From: Streptomyces cinnamoneus
GTDB taxonomy: Bacteria > Actinomycetota > Actinomycetes > Streptomycetales > Streptomycetaceae
NCBI RefSeq assembly: GCF_002939475.1
Contig: NZ_PKFQ01000001.1
Span: 1-64,000, forward strand
Direction of reading: 5' to 3'
Length of the DNA stretch: 64,000 bases
The first letter of the stretch is position 1, and every line of letters starts with the position of its first letter. Under the pieces are notes generated by a model. It was not told the origin of the DNA, ran no database searches, and saw only the letters and a list, made by a program, of their open reading frames with translations. Shown here piece by piece: positions 16,080 to 24,840 of this stretch. The translations under genes and the position numbers were made by a program.

Positions 16080-16637
16080 GTGGGACAGATCGAGCAGGGA
16101 CTGGAGCGCGCGTTGCGCACCCGGCCCGTTCCCTCAAGCACCGAGGCCCGCCTGCGTTTTCTGCTGGCAGCGCATCGGGGTTCCACCTGGCAGGTGGCCG
16201 CCGTGCTGGGGGTCTCGCAGCGCACCGTGCAGCGGTGGGTGAGGAAGAAGCCAGGAGCGCGTCGTCCCCCGGGTCCGACGCAGGTTCGGGCGATCGAGGA
16301 AGCGGTCCTGGCTCGGTGGCAACCCCGGATACGGGCCCGTCGGCGTGCCCAGGCCGAGGCGGAGGGGTTCATCTTCCATACCAGGGCGCGATTCGGGTTC
16401 GCGGCTCCTGCAGGCTCCTCGGACGATCCGCGAGTGCGGTGGATCACCCAGGATCTGCCGGGAGAGGTAGCCCGGGAGTTGTTCGCCGCTCGAGATGCCG
16501 GCGCAGGCGAGCAGCAGCAGACGGTGATCCTCGCCCGTGCGCTGGGACACGCCTACTTTCGCGAATGGGGCCGCCGGGCTCACGGTCTGCATATCGCCTT
16601 CAGCGACGTCGAGTTCGCCGACTTCTCGATCGGCTGA
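16080..16637 (+). CDS. tpg: Telomere terminal protein Tpg
   Basis: A 185-residue protein, the usual Tpg size. Tpg is covalently bound to 5' telomere ends and primes end patching. Matches to the family: EQGLERAL start, helix-turn-helix WQVAAVLGVSQRTVQRWVR (37-55), RWQPRIRARRRAQAEAEGF, ETRARFGF-like HTRARFGFAAPAGSSDDPR (about 100-118), and the end YFREWGRRAHGLHIAFSDVEFADF. GTG 16080 follows GGAGAGGCG. It is followed on the opposite strand by the Mu/Tn7-like ATPase, with stop codons 31 bases apart. A tpg gene here supports a linear replicon that maintains its own ends, though the usual tap partner is not in the window. Confidence 0.92.
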   Translation: MGQIEQGLERALRTRPVPSSTEARLRFLLAAHRGSTWQVAAVLGVSQRTVQRWVRKKPGARRPPGPTQVRAIEEAVLARWQPRIRARRRAQAEAEGFIFHTRARFGFAAPAGSSDDPRVRWITQDLPGEVARELFAARDAGAGEQQQTVILARALGHAYFREWGRRAHGLHIAFSDVEFADFSIG

Positions 16638-16668
16638 GCCTGCCCGTCGCGTCACCAGGTCAGGGTGT

Positions 16669-18537
16669 TCAGCGTCGTGAGGGCCTGACGCGATTGGCCG
16701 GCATGGCTTCGTACCGCTCGGCTTCCTGCCGCTCGCGCCAGTCCCAATCCACCTGGCCGACCGGGCCTTTGCGGCGTTCTGCGGGCGGCTGGGGCGGGCG
16801 CAGTCTGGCCGTCTCCGCTACGCGCAGGAGGTGTGCACGGTCTCCTGGCGCGGCGAGTAGTTCCTGGTCCTCGCCGGAGACGAGTCGGGTGAAGCAGGCC
16901 GCGGCCCGCAGGAAGACGCTGGCCCAGGGTGGTACGGGGTGGGCGGCGCAGCCGTCGGTGTAGCGGGCGCGGTCGTGCAGGGCGAGCGTGGCCGCGGCGG
17001 TGTCGTAGTCGCGGGGGCGTGCGGTGGCGAGTTGCTGGAGGGAGGCGCCGGTGAAGAGCGTGGCGGCGATGGCCGCGGCCAGGCGAGGATGTGCGGTCGC
17101 CGCGTGCAGTCGGTGGGCGATTCGCTGGGCGGTGTGTGCGGTGAGAGGTACGGGCGGTGGGCGGTGCCGCCAGGCGATGGAGGGCGGGGTGCACGGGTCG
17201 GTGCAGGGGCGGGGGCTGTCGTAGGAGATGAGGCGTTCTAGTGCGGACAGGGTGAGCCACCGGCCGGCCGGCCCGGCGGGCTCGTCTGCGGGCGGGGGTT
17301 CGGTGACTGGTGTGCCGTAGTAGTGGCGGCGGGCTGCGTCGAGGTCGGTGGTGAGGGAGTAGTCGACTGTCCGCAGGGCCTGGTGCAGAGCGGCGGGAAG
17401 GTGGAGGCGGTGGCAGACCAGGGTCAGGTGGATACCGGTGAGGGCACGCAGCTCCAGGAGGCGAATTGTGCGGCGGGTGGTGAGGCGGTGGGCGCGCAGG
17501 ACGGTCAGCCGGGTGACGGGCAGGGCAGTCATCCAGGCGGCAGCGGCTTCCCAGGCGGGCTGACGCCCGGCGGGGAAGCGCCCGGTGAGCAGGGGCGGTT
17601 TGCCCAGGGCGGCGAGAAGGTCGTGGGCGAGGCCGGTCTCGCTGGTGGTGCCTGGGCCGGGGTGCAGCGTGATCCGGCCGGACGGCGGATGGTGGGCGGC
17701 CAGGGCGGTGTGGGTGTGGATGACGTCGTCATCGCGGTCGATGACCACGATGACGGACGGCGGCCGCGCGGCGAGAAACATGGCGGTGTGGTGGTCAGCC
17801 AAGGCGGCTGAAGGCCCAGCGCAGCAGCTCCTGATCCACGCGGGGACGGCCGGTGCGTGCCAGGCGGTGCGGGTGTGCGCGGTCAGCTGGGCCCAGGCGC
17901 GGAAGTTGCCGTGTGCGGCGTGGCTGTCGGCGAAGGTGATGTCGTCGGGATCGGCATCGGCCCAGATCGGGTGGAACAGAGGGATGACGTCGAGGACCTC
18001 GTCGGGGGTGAGGCGGGTGAAGTGCTGCCAGATGAAGATGCGGGAAGAGAGCATCGGTTCGCGGCGCAGCACGGTGTGGCAGCCCTCACCGCCGACGAAG
18101 ATGATCGCCAGCTGGGTGGAGGGCTCGTCCCACAGGTAGCGGAAGTACTCGAACGCCTCCCCGTTGAGCCACTGTGCTTCGTCGACGAGGAAGGTGCGGG
18201 GGCGCTCGGCCAGAGCGGTCTTCAGCAGACGGTCGAATTCGCTGGGGTGGCGCGGCGGCTCGCCGGCCAGGTCGAGCGCGGTGAACAGCTCGTAGCGCAC
18301 CGCTCGGGCGGTGGGACGGGCCCGGAAGGTGATCTTGCGGACGTCCTCGCCGGGTTCGAGTTCACGCAAGCAGGTGTTGACGGCGAGCGTCTTGCCGAAG
18401 CCGGCGCCGCCGTGGATACACATCATCGCGCGGGCGGCGACCGTATCGCCGATGTTCTCCCGCGCGGTGAGCAGGGCGCGGGTGGTGACCACGGAGGCGT
18501 CGGGCAGGTCGACGTACTGGTAGGTGGCCGCGGTCAC
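16669..18537 (-). CDS. TnsC/MuB-like AAA+ ATPase with long C-terminal extension
   Basis: 622 residues. Walker A GGAGFGKT (43-50) and Walker B FLVDEAQ (Asp119, Glu120) define the ATPase; this pairs with the transposase gene whose stop overlaps its GTG start (GTGA). TnsC and MuB proteins pick target DNA and activate the transposase; they are normally 300-400 residues, so about 250 extra residues are present. The extension contains AAAIAATLFTGASLQQLATARPRDYD, which reminds me of the fold around the first catalytic Arg of tyrosine recombinases but lacks a clear R-H-R-Y set. Probably functional with the transposase as a second, independent Mu/Tn7-like element. Confidence 0.8.
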   Translation of the reverse strand: MTAATYQYVDLPDASVVTTRALLTARENIGDTVAARAMMCIHGGAGFGKTLAVNTCLRELEPGEDVRKITFRARPTARAVRYELFTALDLAGEPPRHPSEFDRLLKTALAERPRTFLVDEAQWLNGEAFEYFRYLWDEPSTQLAIIFVGGEGCHTVLRREPMLSSRIFIWQHFTRLTPDEVLDVIPLFHPIWADADPDDITFADSHAAHGNFRAWAQLTAHTRTAWHAPAVPAWIRSCCAGPSAALADHHTAMFLAARPPSVIVVIDRDDDVIHTHTALAAHHPPSGRITLHPGPGTTSETGLAHDLLAALGKPPLLTGRFPAGRQPAWEAAAAWMTALPVTRLTVLRAHRLTTRRTIRLLELRALTGIHLTLVCHRLHLPAALHQALRTVDYSLTTDLDAARRHYYGTPVTEPPPADEPAGPAGRWLTLSALERLISYDSPRPCTDPCTPPSIAWRHRPPPVPLTAHTAQRIAHRLHAATAHPRLAAAIAATLFTGASLQQLATARPRDYDTAAATLALHDRARYTDGCAAHPVPPWASVFLRAAACFTRLVSGEDQELLAAPGDRAHLLRVAETARLRPPQPPAERRKGPVGQVDWDWRERQEAERYEAMPANRVRPSRR

Positions 18538-20249
18538 GAGGCGTCTCCGTCTTCAGTGGTCTGAGCGGTCGATCCAGGCACACGCCCGGGGGCAGGTTCG
18601 GATGGGACGGGAGCAGGCCGGCCGGGCGCGGTCCGGGTGACGAGGGATGGCGGGGTGCGCCAGTCGGCTGGGGGCGCGGCGGGCGGGATGAGGTCCGGCA
18701 TCGCCAGAGCGGACAGGTCGGTGCCGGCGGCCTGGGCGAGCTCGGCCTCGGCCTGCGCGGTGGTCAGGGCGCCGAGCCGCTGGGGGGCCTCGGCCTGGGT
18801 GACGGCTGCGTAGCGCTCGCGCTGTGAAGCCTCCAGGTCCTTCTTCAGGCGGCGGGAGCGGGCGGCCCGGGCCCGGCGTACAGCGCTGACCTGTTCCTCG
18901 GTGGCCTGGTCGGCCAGGTCCGCAGGACCCAGGTAGCGGCCGGTGGCGGCGTGGTAGACCTCGATGCGGTGATCGTGGTGAGGCATGAAGCGCACTCGGA
19001 CCTGGATCCCGGCCTGACCGGTCATCCACGCACCCACGTAGTCGCGCTTCTTGAAGCGAATGCCGCGGGTGGTCAGCGTGCGGCTGCCGGCATCCTCCAA
19101 GGTGAACGTCCACAGATCCGCCGCGGACACGTCTCGCAACGGGGTGGGATCGTCCTGCCACGCCTCAAGCGGAGTCCTGCCCCGCAACGGCGCTGGGCGA
19201 TGCTCGGTGTTCCACCACCGCGTCCAGGCCAGCAGCCGGGCGGTGAAGTCCTCGAAGCTGAGCAGCACCTCGTCCTTCGGCCGGGAAGGGCGTTTGCCGG
19301 GGCGCGGCTGGCGGGCATAGCCGGGCAACGCGGCCAGGAACATGCTCTCCACCGTCCGGTTCAGGCCCTCGACCGTGCCCTTGAGGTGCGGGGTGTAGGC
19401 GGGCAGGTCCTCCACGGTGACGTCTAGGAGATCGAACGCGGCCGTCACCGTCCGGGACAGGAAGTCCTTGCCACGGTCCACCTGCACCTTCTCCGGCAAA
19501 CCGCCGAACGGGCCATAGGGGTCCTCGCGAAGGACCGCGGAGCGCAGCGCGGCCAGCACCGACTCCCGCGACGGATGCACCGGCGTGACCGCGACGCCGG
19601 TGATCGCGTTGGTGGCACAGTCCGTGAACCAGGTAATCCACGGCCTGCGGGGCTTGCCGTCGACATCGACCAGCACCGGAACCTGCATGTGGTCGGTCTC
19701 CCACACCTTGTTACGCCAGCCCCGCGACCGGGCCAGGAACACATCATGCTTGCGCGCCGCCCGCTCCCCACCCACAAGCCCCGCCCGCTCCCCCGGCGAC
19801 AGATCCCGACGGATCGCCCGGTGCAGCGTCGGAATCGACGGGGGTGGATCCCCCTCGCCCCTAGCCGCGCGAGCGGCCAGCTCACGATGAACCGCCGCGA
19901 CGTTCCCCTTCCACAGCCCCAGCAGAGCCCGGACCTCATCAGTAACCGTGAACCGCCCGGAATACGCGGCCCGCTCCCCCGGTGCCCGGGCCGCAGCCTC
20001 GTCCCGCTCAGCAGCCGCCAGCCACCGCCACACCGCACGCTCCCGCACCCCCAGCACGTCCGCCGCCGACCTCACCCGCCCAGTCGTAAGCTTCCCCTCC
20101 CGCCGCAGGACCAGCAGACGGCGCACCGCCGGTCCCCGCAACGCCCGAACCGACACAGCCGGCAAAGCCCCACTCGAACCGCCACCCGTCCCTTCCGGGG
20201 CCGGGCCCTGCACTCCCTGATCCACACCCCCGAGCACACCAACACCCAT
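18534..20249 (-). CDS. Mu/TnsB-like DDE transposase
   Basis: 571 residues. N-terminal helix-turn-helix (SAADVLGVRERAVWRWL, 61-77), then an rve-type core with Asp186 (ETDHM), Asp258 (QVDRG) and Glu294 (GTVEG), the last two 36 apart as in active enzymes. A Mu-C-like barrel (RFKKRDYVGAWMTGQAGIQVRVRF) and a basic coiled-coil tail follow. ATG 20249 gives a low-complexity first 30 residues, so an internal start is possible. It shows no close likeness to the TnsB at 7337-9493, so it belongs to a different element. The ATPase gene follows immediately. Confidence 0.85.
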   Translation of the reverse strand: MGVGVLGGVDQGVQGPAPEGTGGGSSGALPAVSVRALRGPAVRRLLVLRREGKLTTGRVRSAADVLGVRERAVWRWLAAAERDEAAARAPGERAAYSGRFTVTDEVRALLGLWKGNVAAVHRELAARAARGEGDPPPSIPTLHRAIRRDLSPGERAGLVGGERAARKHDVFLARSRGWRNKVWETDHMQVPVLVDVDGKPRRPWITWFTDCATNAITGVAVTPVHPSRESVLAALRSAVLREDPYGPFGGLPEKVQVDRGKDFLSRTVTAAFDLLDVTVEDLPAYTPHLKGTVEGLNRTVESMFLAALPGYARQPRPGKRPSRPKDEVLLSFEDFTARLLAWTRWWNTEHRPAPLRGRTPLEAWQDDPTPLRDVSAADLWTFTLEDAGSRTLTTRGIRFKKRDYVGAWMTGQAGIQVRVRFMPHHDHRIEVYHAATGRYLGPADLADQATEEQVSAVRRARAARSRRLKKDLEASQRERYAAVTQAEAPQRLGALTTAQAEAELAQAAGTDLSALAMPDLIPPAAPPADWRTPPSLVTRTAPGRPAPVPSEPAPGRVPGSTAQTTEDGDAS

Positions 20250-20267
20250 CGGCCAGCGGATCAGAAC

Positions 20268-20434
20268 TCACAAAACTGAGACAGCGTCACCCCTCACGCG
20301 ATAACGCCCCGGGACAGCGATACCCCGCGGTTCTCTCACGCCCAGGACAGTGGCCCCACACTCCCTCAACCACCACTGACCAGCAGCAACACCCCCAGGC
20401 CCGCTGTCACTCACCCACTGTCACAAAACAGAGA
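20268..20434. repeat. Repeats upstream of the Mu-like transposase, candidate element end
   Basis: The 14-base motif TCACAAAACTGAGA (20268-20281) recurs as TCACAAAACAGAGA (20421-20434), one mismatch, in the same orientation. Reading inward from 20430 on the minus strand gives TGTTTTGTGACAGTGGG, which starts with the TGT typical of Mu/Tn7-like ends. Two transposase-binding sites 153 bases apart at the 5' side of the transposase gene would be a normal arrangement. I found no matching copy on the other side of the ATPase gene. Confidence 0.4.
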
Positions 20435-20514
20435 GATCGCAGCCGGGGTGCTCCCGGCGGCCGCTGGAAACTGTGTGACGAGAACCCAAGAGCACGCCGA
20501 GGACACCTGCCGCT

Positions 20515-21303
20515 TGTCTACCAGAGCCGTCTGCCGCTGTCCCAGCACGCCGTCAACCACCTCGCCGGCCTACTGCGACGCCACCTGAAGGCGATACGGT
20601 CCCGGTGGCGGGTCCTGCCGGCCGGGCAAATCACGGTAATCGTCCTGACCGTGCTGCGCCACGATCAGCGCCTGGCCAACATGGTCGGCGGCAGCAACGT
20701 GCCGAGTCCACCATCCGCCGCTGGCGGGACGAACCCGTCGCCCTGCTCGCCGCGCAGGCCCCGCATCTGGACCGTGCCCTGAAGAAGGCCGCCAAGCGGG
20801 GCGGGAAGGTGGTCCTGATCGACGGCCCCCTCATCCCCACCCAGCGCCGCACCAGCAGGGCCGACCGGTGCAACAACTCCGGCAAACACCGCCACCACGG
20901 CCTGCACTTCCTCGCCCTGGCCGACGAGAAAGACCGCCTGATCTGGGTTTCCGCCCGGCTCGGCCGCACCCACGACATCACCGCCGCCCGCCACGACCAT
21001 GTTCTGGCCCATCTGCGCGCCGCTGGTCTCAGCGCCCTCGCAGACCTCGGCTTCCACGGCCCGGACAACGACGTACGTGCCCCCGCCATCGTCACTGGCT
21101 TCGCTGCCAGCCGTGCCCACAAGCTCACTCCTGGTCAGAAGGAGGCCAACCGGGTCCTCGCCGTCGGCCACGCGCCGGTCGAGCATGGTTTCGCCCATCT
21201 GAAGAACTGGCGGATCCTCACCAAGCCCCGCACCGACCCCGCCCGCGCTGCCCGTCTCCTGCGCGCTCTGCTCGTCCTGACCAACCTCAAAGTCAACCGC
21301 TGA
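20515..21303 (+). pseudogene. IS5-superfamily DDE transposase, frameshifted
   Basis: The first part reads VYQSRLPLSQHAVNHLAGLLRRH ... VLRHDQRLANMVGG in one frame, then continues after about 20695 in another as ESTIRRWRDEPVALLAAQAP. The rest is a DDE_Tnp_4-like core with KVVLIDGPLIPTQR, GLHFLALADEKDRLIWVS and HAPVEHGFAHLKNWRIL. One or two lost bases split it, so it is probably dead. No clear terminal inverted repeats were identified. Confidence 0.75.
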
Positions 21304-21350
21304 CTGTTTTTCGACAGGTAGGGAGATCCCCATGCAGGACAGTGGTGTTA

Positions 21351-22242
21351 CAATGCCTAACACAATGAGGTGGGAGCGACGCTGATGAGCGTGTCTGGCC
21401 GACGAGTTGAGCGTTGTCCGGACCGTGGGGGCATCACCGTGGATCGTGTCGGATGAACTGTGGGAACGGATCGAGCCGCTGCTGCCGGGCAAGGAGCGTC
21501 GGTTCCGGTACCCGGGCCGCAAGCCGTTGCCAGACCGGGAGGTCCTGTGCGGCGTCCTGTACGTGCTGTACACGGGCATCCAGTGGGAGTACCTGCCCCA
21601 GGAGCTGGGTTTCGGGTCGGGCATGACGTGCTGGCGGCGGCTGCGGGACTGGAACGAGGCCGGAGTCTGGCAGCGCCTCCACGAGATCCTGCTGGCCGAG
21701 CTGAATGCCGCGGCGAAGCTGGACTGGTCGCGGTGCGTCATCGACTCCAGCCACGTGCGGGCGCTAAAAGGGGGATCCACACCGGCCCGTCACCGGTTGA
21801 CCGGGGCCGGGCCGGCTCCAAGCATCACCTGATCACCGACGGGCACGGCACCCCGCTCGCGGTCCTCCTCACCGGCGGCAACCGCAACGACGTCACCCAG
21901 ATGCTGCCCCTGCTCGATGCCATCCCGCCAGTGCGGGGACGCGTCGGGCACCCCCGCCGGAAGCCGGACTCGCTCTTCGCCGACCGCGGCTACGACCACG
22001 ACATCTACCGCAACTGTGTACGCGAGCGAGGCATCGTGCCGGCCATCGCCCGCCGCGGGACCCGCCACGGAACCGGCCTGGGCACCTACAGGTGGGTGGT
22101 CGAGCGGAGTTTTGCCTGGCTCCACGGCTTCAAACGCCTCCGCATCCGCTGGGAACGACGAGCCGACATCCACGAAGCCCTCCTCTGCCTCGCTTGCTGC
22201 CTCATCACCCTCAGGCAGATCAACTCATTGTGTTAGGCGCTG
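21351..22242. mobile_element. IS5-family (IS427-like) insertion sequence
   Basis: An 892-base element bounded by near-perfect inverted repeats: CAATGCCTAACACAATGAG (21351-21369) and its complement ending at 22242, with the inner 15 bases identical. TTA flanks both sides (21348-21350 and 22243-22245), the target duplication expected for this IS group. It contains one split transposase gene. Its right TTA is shared with the next IS block. Confidence 0.88.
21407..22236 (+). CDS. IS5-family transposase made by programmed frameshift
   Basis: Frame 1 (to 21832) reads WIVSDELWERIEPLLPGKERRFRYPGRK ... VIDSSHVRALKGG; the second frame continues as GPSPVDRGRAGSKHHLITDGHG to RWVVERSFAWLHGFKRLRIRWERR. 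The switch falls on AAAAGGGGG near 21769, the classical slippery run of IS427-type elements, so the full DDE enzyme is made by ribosomal frameshifting. The first start codon is uncertain (TTG 21407 or a nearby GTG). Both halves look intact. Confidence 0.82.
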
Positions 22243-22246
22243 TTAG

Positions 22247-23638
22247 TACTCCAGCAGCGATTCGTGTCCTGAGCTGCGTTTTTGGTAGTGACAGTGGTGG
22301 GCGATGGCTTGGTGGTGTCTTCTCCAGGCCGACCAGTTCAGTGTGTGGGTGATGGGGTCGCGGTCGGCTCGTGGGTGGGGCAGGAGAGTGTCCAGGAGTC
22401 GCCGGATTTCTGCCACGGTGAGAGGGACGAGGGCTGATCCGTTTCTGCAGCCCCCTTTGCGGCGTCGCCGGCCTGGGCTGCAAGTGCGGCCAGGAAAGCG
22501 TGGGCCAGCATGGCCAGGGTGATGTGCCGATACCAGCCGATGTAACGGCGGACCTCGTACTCATCCAGGCCGCACTCGTTCTTCGCGGCCTGGAAGCATT
22601 CCTCGATCGCCCAGCGGGAGCCGGCGATCCGGACTAGCTCAGCCAGCTCGATGCCCACAGGTGCGTAGGCGAGGTAGTAGGGGAGCTCGCCGGGGTCGGA
22701 CAGGCTGCGGCGGGCCATGACCCAGCGGTGGTGCGTCGGCGGATCGGGGGCGAAGATCAGGTTGGTAGGCAGTTTGGCTGCGGCCCAGTCATAGACGCGC
22801 GGGCCCTTCGCCCCGTCCCCGCAGGACAGTCTCTGCCAAGCACCGCCGGGTGCTTCTTCAATGAGCTGGTCGATGCGCCAGATCCCGGCCAGGGACTTGA
22901 TCTGCTGGGATTTGGGCACGGCGACGACGTAGCCGAGGTCGAGCTGCTCCAGCAGGCGGCGGAAGTGCCAGTCCTGCCCGTAAGCCTCATCGGCGGTAAC
23001 CCAGGAGGCGGGCAGACCGGCGGTGATGCAGCGGCGGACGATGTCCCGGGCCAGTTCGCCCTTGGTGGCAAATCCTCGCTCATCTGGGATCTTCGCCGCC
23101 CGGCAGCGGTCACAGTCGGATGTCCAGGCCTTTGGCAGGTAGAGCTCCCGGTCCACCAGAGCCCGGCCTGAGCTGGTGGCGTAGGCGGCGAACACCCCGA
23201 TCTGGCAATTGTCGCTCTTTCCCGAGGTCCCCGTGTATTGCCGGCCGACCCCGGCCGATGTGGTGCCCTTCTTGATGAACCCGGTGTCGTCGAGAATCAG
23301 CACACCACCGGGGCCAAGAGACTCACCGGCATAAGCCCGGACGTCGTCACGCAGGGCGTCGGCGTCCCAGACGCTGCTGTTCAACAGCCGCTGGAAGCCG
23401 TCCGGGGTGCGATGACCGGCCCACTCCGCCAACTGCCACCCGTTCTTACGAGCCGCCTGCCCCAGCAAGCCACGGACGTAGTCTCGCATTCGCCACCGCA
23501 GGTCCGCCCGCCCGAACCGGCCCGCCACCCGCGCAAAGACCGACTCCAACTCCACAGCCCAGCAACCGACTTGTACCATCCCCTCCATACCAGGGAAACA
23601 ACAATCACCAGCTCAGGACACGAATCGCTGCTGGAGTA
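22247..23638. mobile_element. IS701-family insertion sequence
   Basis: Perfect 30-base terminal inverted repeats (22247-22276, starting TACTCCAGCAGCGATTCG, and 23609-23638). Four-base TTAG duplications flank it (22243-22246 and 23639-23642), the size expected for IS701. It inserted exactly at the TTA shared by the two neighbouring IS5-type elements, so it arrived last. Confidence 0.92.
22338..23588 (-). CDS. IS701-family transposase
   Basis: 416 residues, full length. Recognisable family segments: DGFQRLLNSSVWDADALRDDVR, VLILDDTGFIKKGTTSAGVGRQY (first catalytic Asp), WVTADEAYGQDWHFR (second), and the E-containing SRWAIEECFQAAKNECGLDEYEVRRY, which holds the third acidic residue. It is the only gene of its IS and appears intact. 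Confidence 0.92.
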   Translation of the reverse strand: MEGMVQVGCWAVELESVFARVAGRFGRADLRWRMRDYVRGLLGQAARKNGWQLAEWAGHRTPDGFQRLLNSSVWDADALRDDVRAYAGESLGPGGVLILDDTGFIKKGTTSAGVGRQYTGTSGKSDNCQIGVFAAYATSSGRALVDRELYLPKAWTSDCDRCRAAKIPDERGFATKGELARDIVRRCITAGLPASWVTADEAYGQDWHFRRLLEQLDLGYVVAVPKSQQIKSLAGIWRIDQLIEEAPGGAWQRLSCGDGAKGPRVYDWAAAKLPTNLIFAPDPPTHHRWVMARRSLSDPGELPYYLAYAPVGIELAELVRIAGSRWAIEECFQAAKNECGLDEYEVRRYIGWYRHITLAMLAHAFLAALAAQAGDAAKGAAETDQPSSLSPWQKSGDSWTLSCPTHEPTATPSPTH

Positions 23639-23641
23639 TTA

Positions 23642-24503
23642 GACGCCATTTCACTTGGTCAGTCTGCGGTGGCATATGAGGGTCGCGGCGATGGCTGTGA
23701 AGGCGAGGAAGTGTTCGGGCTTGCGCTCGTAGCGGCGGTGCAGGCGGCGGCAGCCAGACAGCCAGGACACGGTCCGCTCCACGACCCAGCGGTGCCGGCC
23801 CAGGCGTCGGGACGACTCGATGCCCTTGCGGGCAAGGCGGTGCCGGATGCCGCGGGAAGCGAGCCAGCGCCGCAAGCGGGCGTAGTCGTAGCCCTTGTCA
23901 CCGTGCAGCTTGCCGGGTCGCCGGCGTCGGGGGCCGCGACGTGAGCGGATGGGTGGGATGCCGCGGACCAGCGGGATGAGGGCCTGGCTGTCGTGGAGGT
24001 TGGCGGCGGAGATGCCGACCGACAGGGGCAGGCCCTGGCGGTCGACGATGAGGTGGATTTTCGATCCCCTCTTGCCGCGGTCGGTCGGATTCGGTCCCGT
24101 CAGATGCCCCCTTTGAGGGCCCGGACGCTGACCGAGTCGACCGCGCACCGTGACCAGTCCAGCTCACCTTTGGGCACCGAGTTCGTCCAAGACCAGGCGG
24201 TGGAGTTTGGCCCACACCCTGGCCTCGGTCCACTCGGTGAACCGGCGGAAGGCCGTCACGCCCGACAGCCCCAAGCCTGGTGGCAGTTGGTTCCAGGTGC
24301 AGACTGATGTGGCCACGAAGATGATGGCGGCCAGCACCTCGCGGTCCCCTCGCCGGCGATGCCCTCCCCCCCTGAAGGCGAACCGGTGCCGGCGGCACCA
24401 CCCGCTGGAACAACGTCCACAGATCTTCCGGCGCCATCCTCTCGACAAGCGCAGCAGTCATCACCCCAGACTGCCGCAAGATCACGCCAACTGAAATGAC
24501 GTC
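23642..24503. mobile_element. IS5-family insertion sequence
   Basis: Bounded by imperfect inverted repeats, GACGCCATTTCACTTGG on the left and the complement of GACGTCATTTCAGTTGG on the right. Target TTA occurs on both sides (23639-23641 after the IS701 insertion, and 24504-24506). Related to the remnant at 55425-55899 but clearly diverged. Confidence 0.82.
23651..24485 (-). pseudogene. IS5-family transposase with extra frameshift
   Basis: From the right, the protein starts MTAALVERMAPEDLWTLF, shifts frame at a run of seven identical bases near 24365, continues GDREVLAAIIFVATSVCTWNQLPP to VLDELGAQR, and shifts again at RALKGASDGTESDRPRQEG. The final part, GSKIHLIVDRQGLPLSVGIS to RWVVERTVSWLSGCRRLHRRYERKPEHF, is intact. 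The second shift is the usual programmed site of the family; the first lies in a homopolymer and could be either decay or a base-calling error. Confidence 0.75.
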
Positions 24504-24517
24504 TTAATACGGAGCGC

Positions 24518-24728
24518 GGAACCACCCCTCACACACCCGGACCACCACCAGGCAGGCACACAGACCCAGGACACAGCCGGATCCCCCACGAGCGCAGCGG
24601 ACAGAAGACCACCTCAGCCACGGAGACCTGGCTGCCGGGAACACCCCCGCGAACACGGGAAGCAGCATCTCTCCCGAGCTGTGCTCGAAACCCTCGTGGG
24701 GATCACCCCGCCTGCGCGGGGAGAAACA
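24518..24728. CRISPR. Degenerate type I-E-like CRISPR remnant
   Basis: Four repeat-like units about 61 bases apart: near 24518 (GGAACCACCCC...), 24578 (CGGATCCCCCACGAGCGC...), 24637 (GGGAACACCCCCGCG...GGGAAGCAG) and 24698 (GGGGATCACCCCGCCTGCGCGGGG). The last two fit the Streptomyces I-E pattern of CCCCGC-n-GCGGGG with about 32-base spacers; the first two are heavily decayed. No cas gene is in the window. Confidence 0.55.
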
Positions 24729-24765
24729 CGTTCCCATCAGGCGCATGACCTGGCTGTCCCCTCGC

Positions 24766-24840
24766 CGGGCCGACGTCCTGTTCGCCATGCTCCGCGACGG
24801 GACCTTCTACGAGTCCCGGCCGACCACGGCGCTCAGCTGA
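24766..24840 (+). pseudogene. IS110-family transposase C-terminal stub
   Basis: Twenty-four codons, RADVLFAMLRDGTFYESRP and then a stop, correspond to the C-terminus typical of IS110 transposases (V-x-x-AMLRDG-x-x-Y). Nothing else of the gene is left. A second stub of the same family lies at 27012-27125. Confidence 0.6.
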
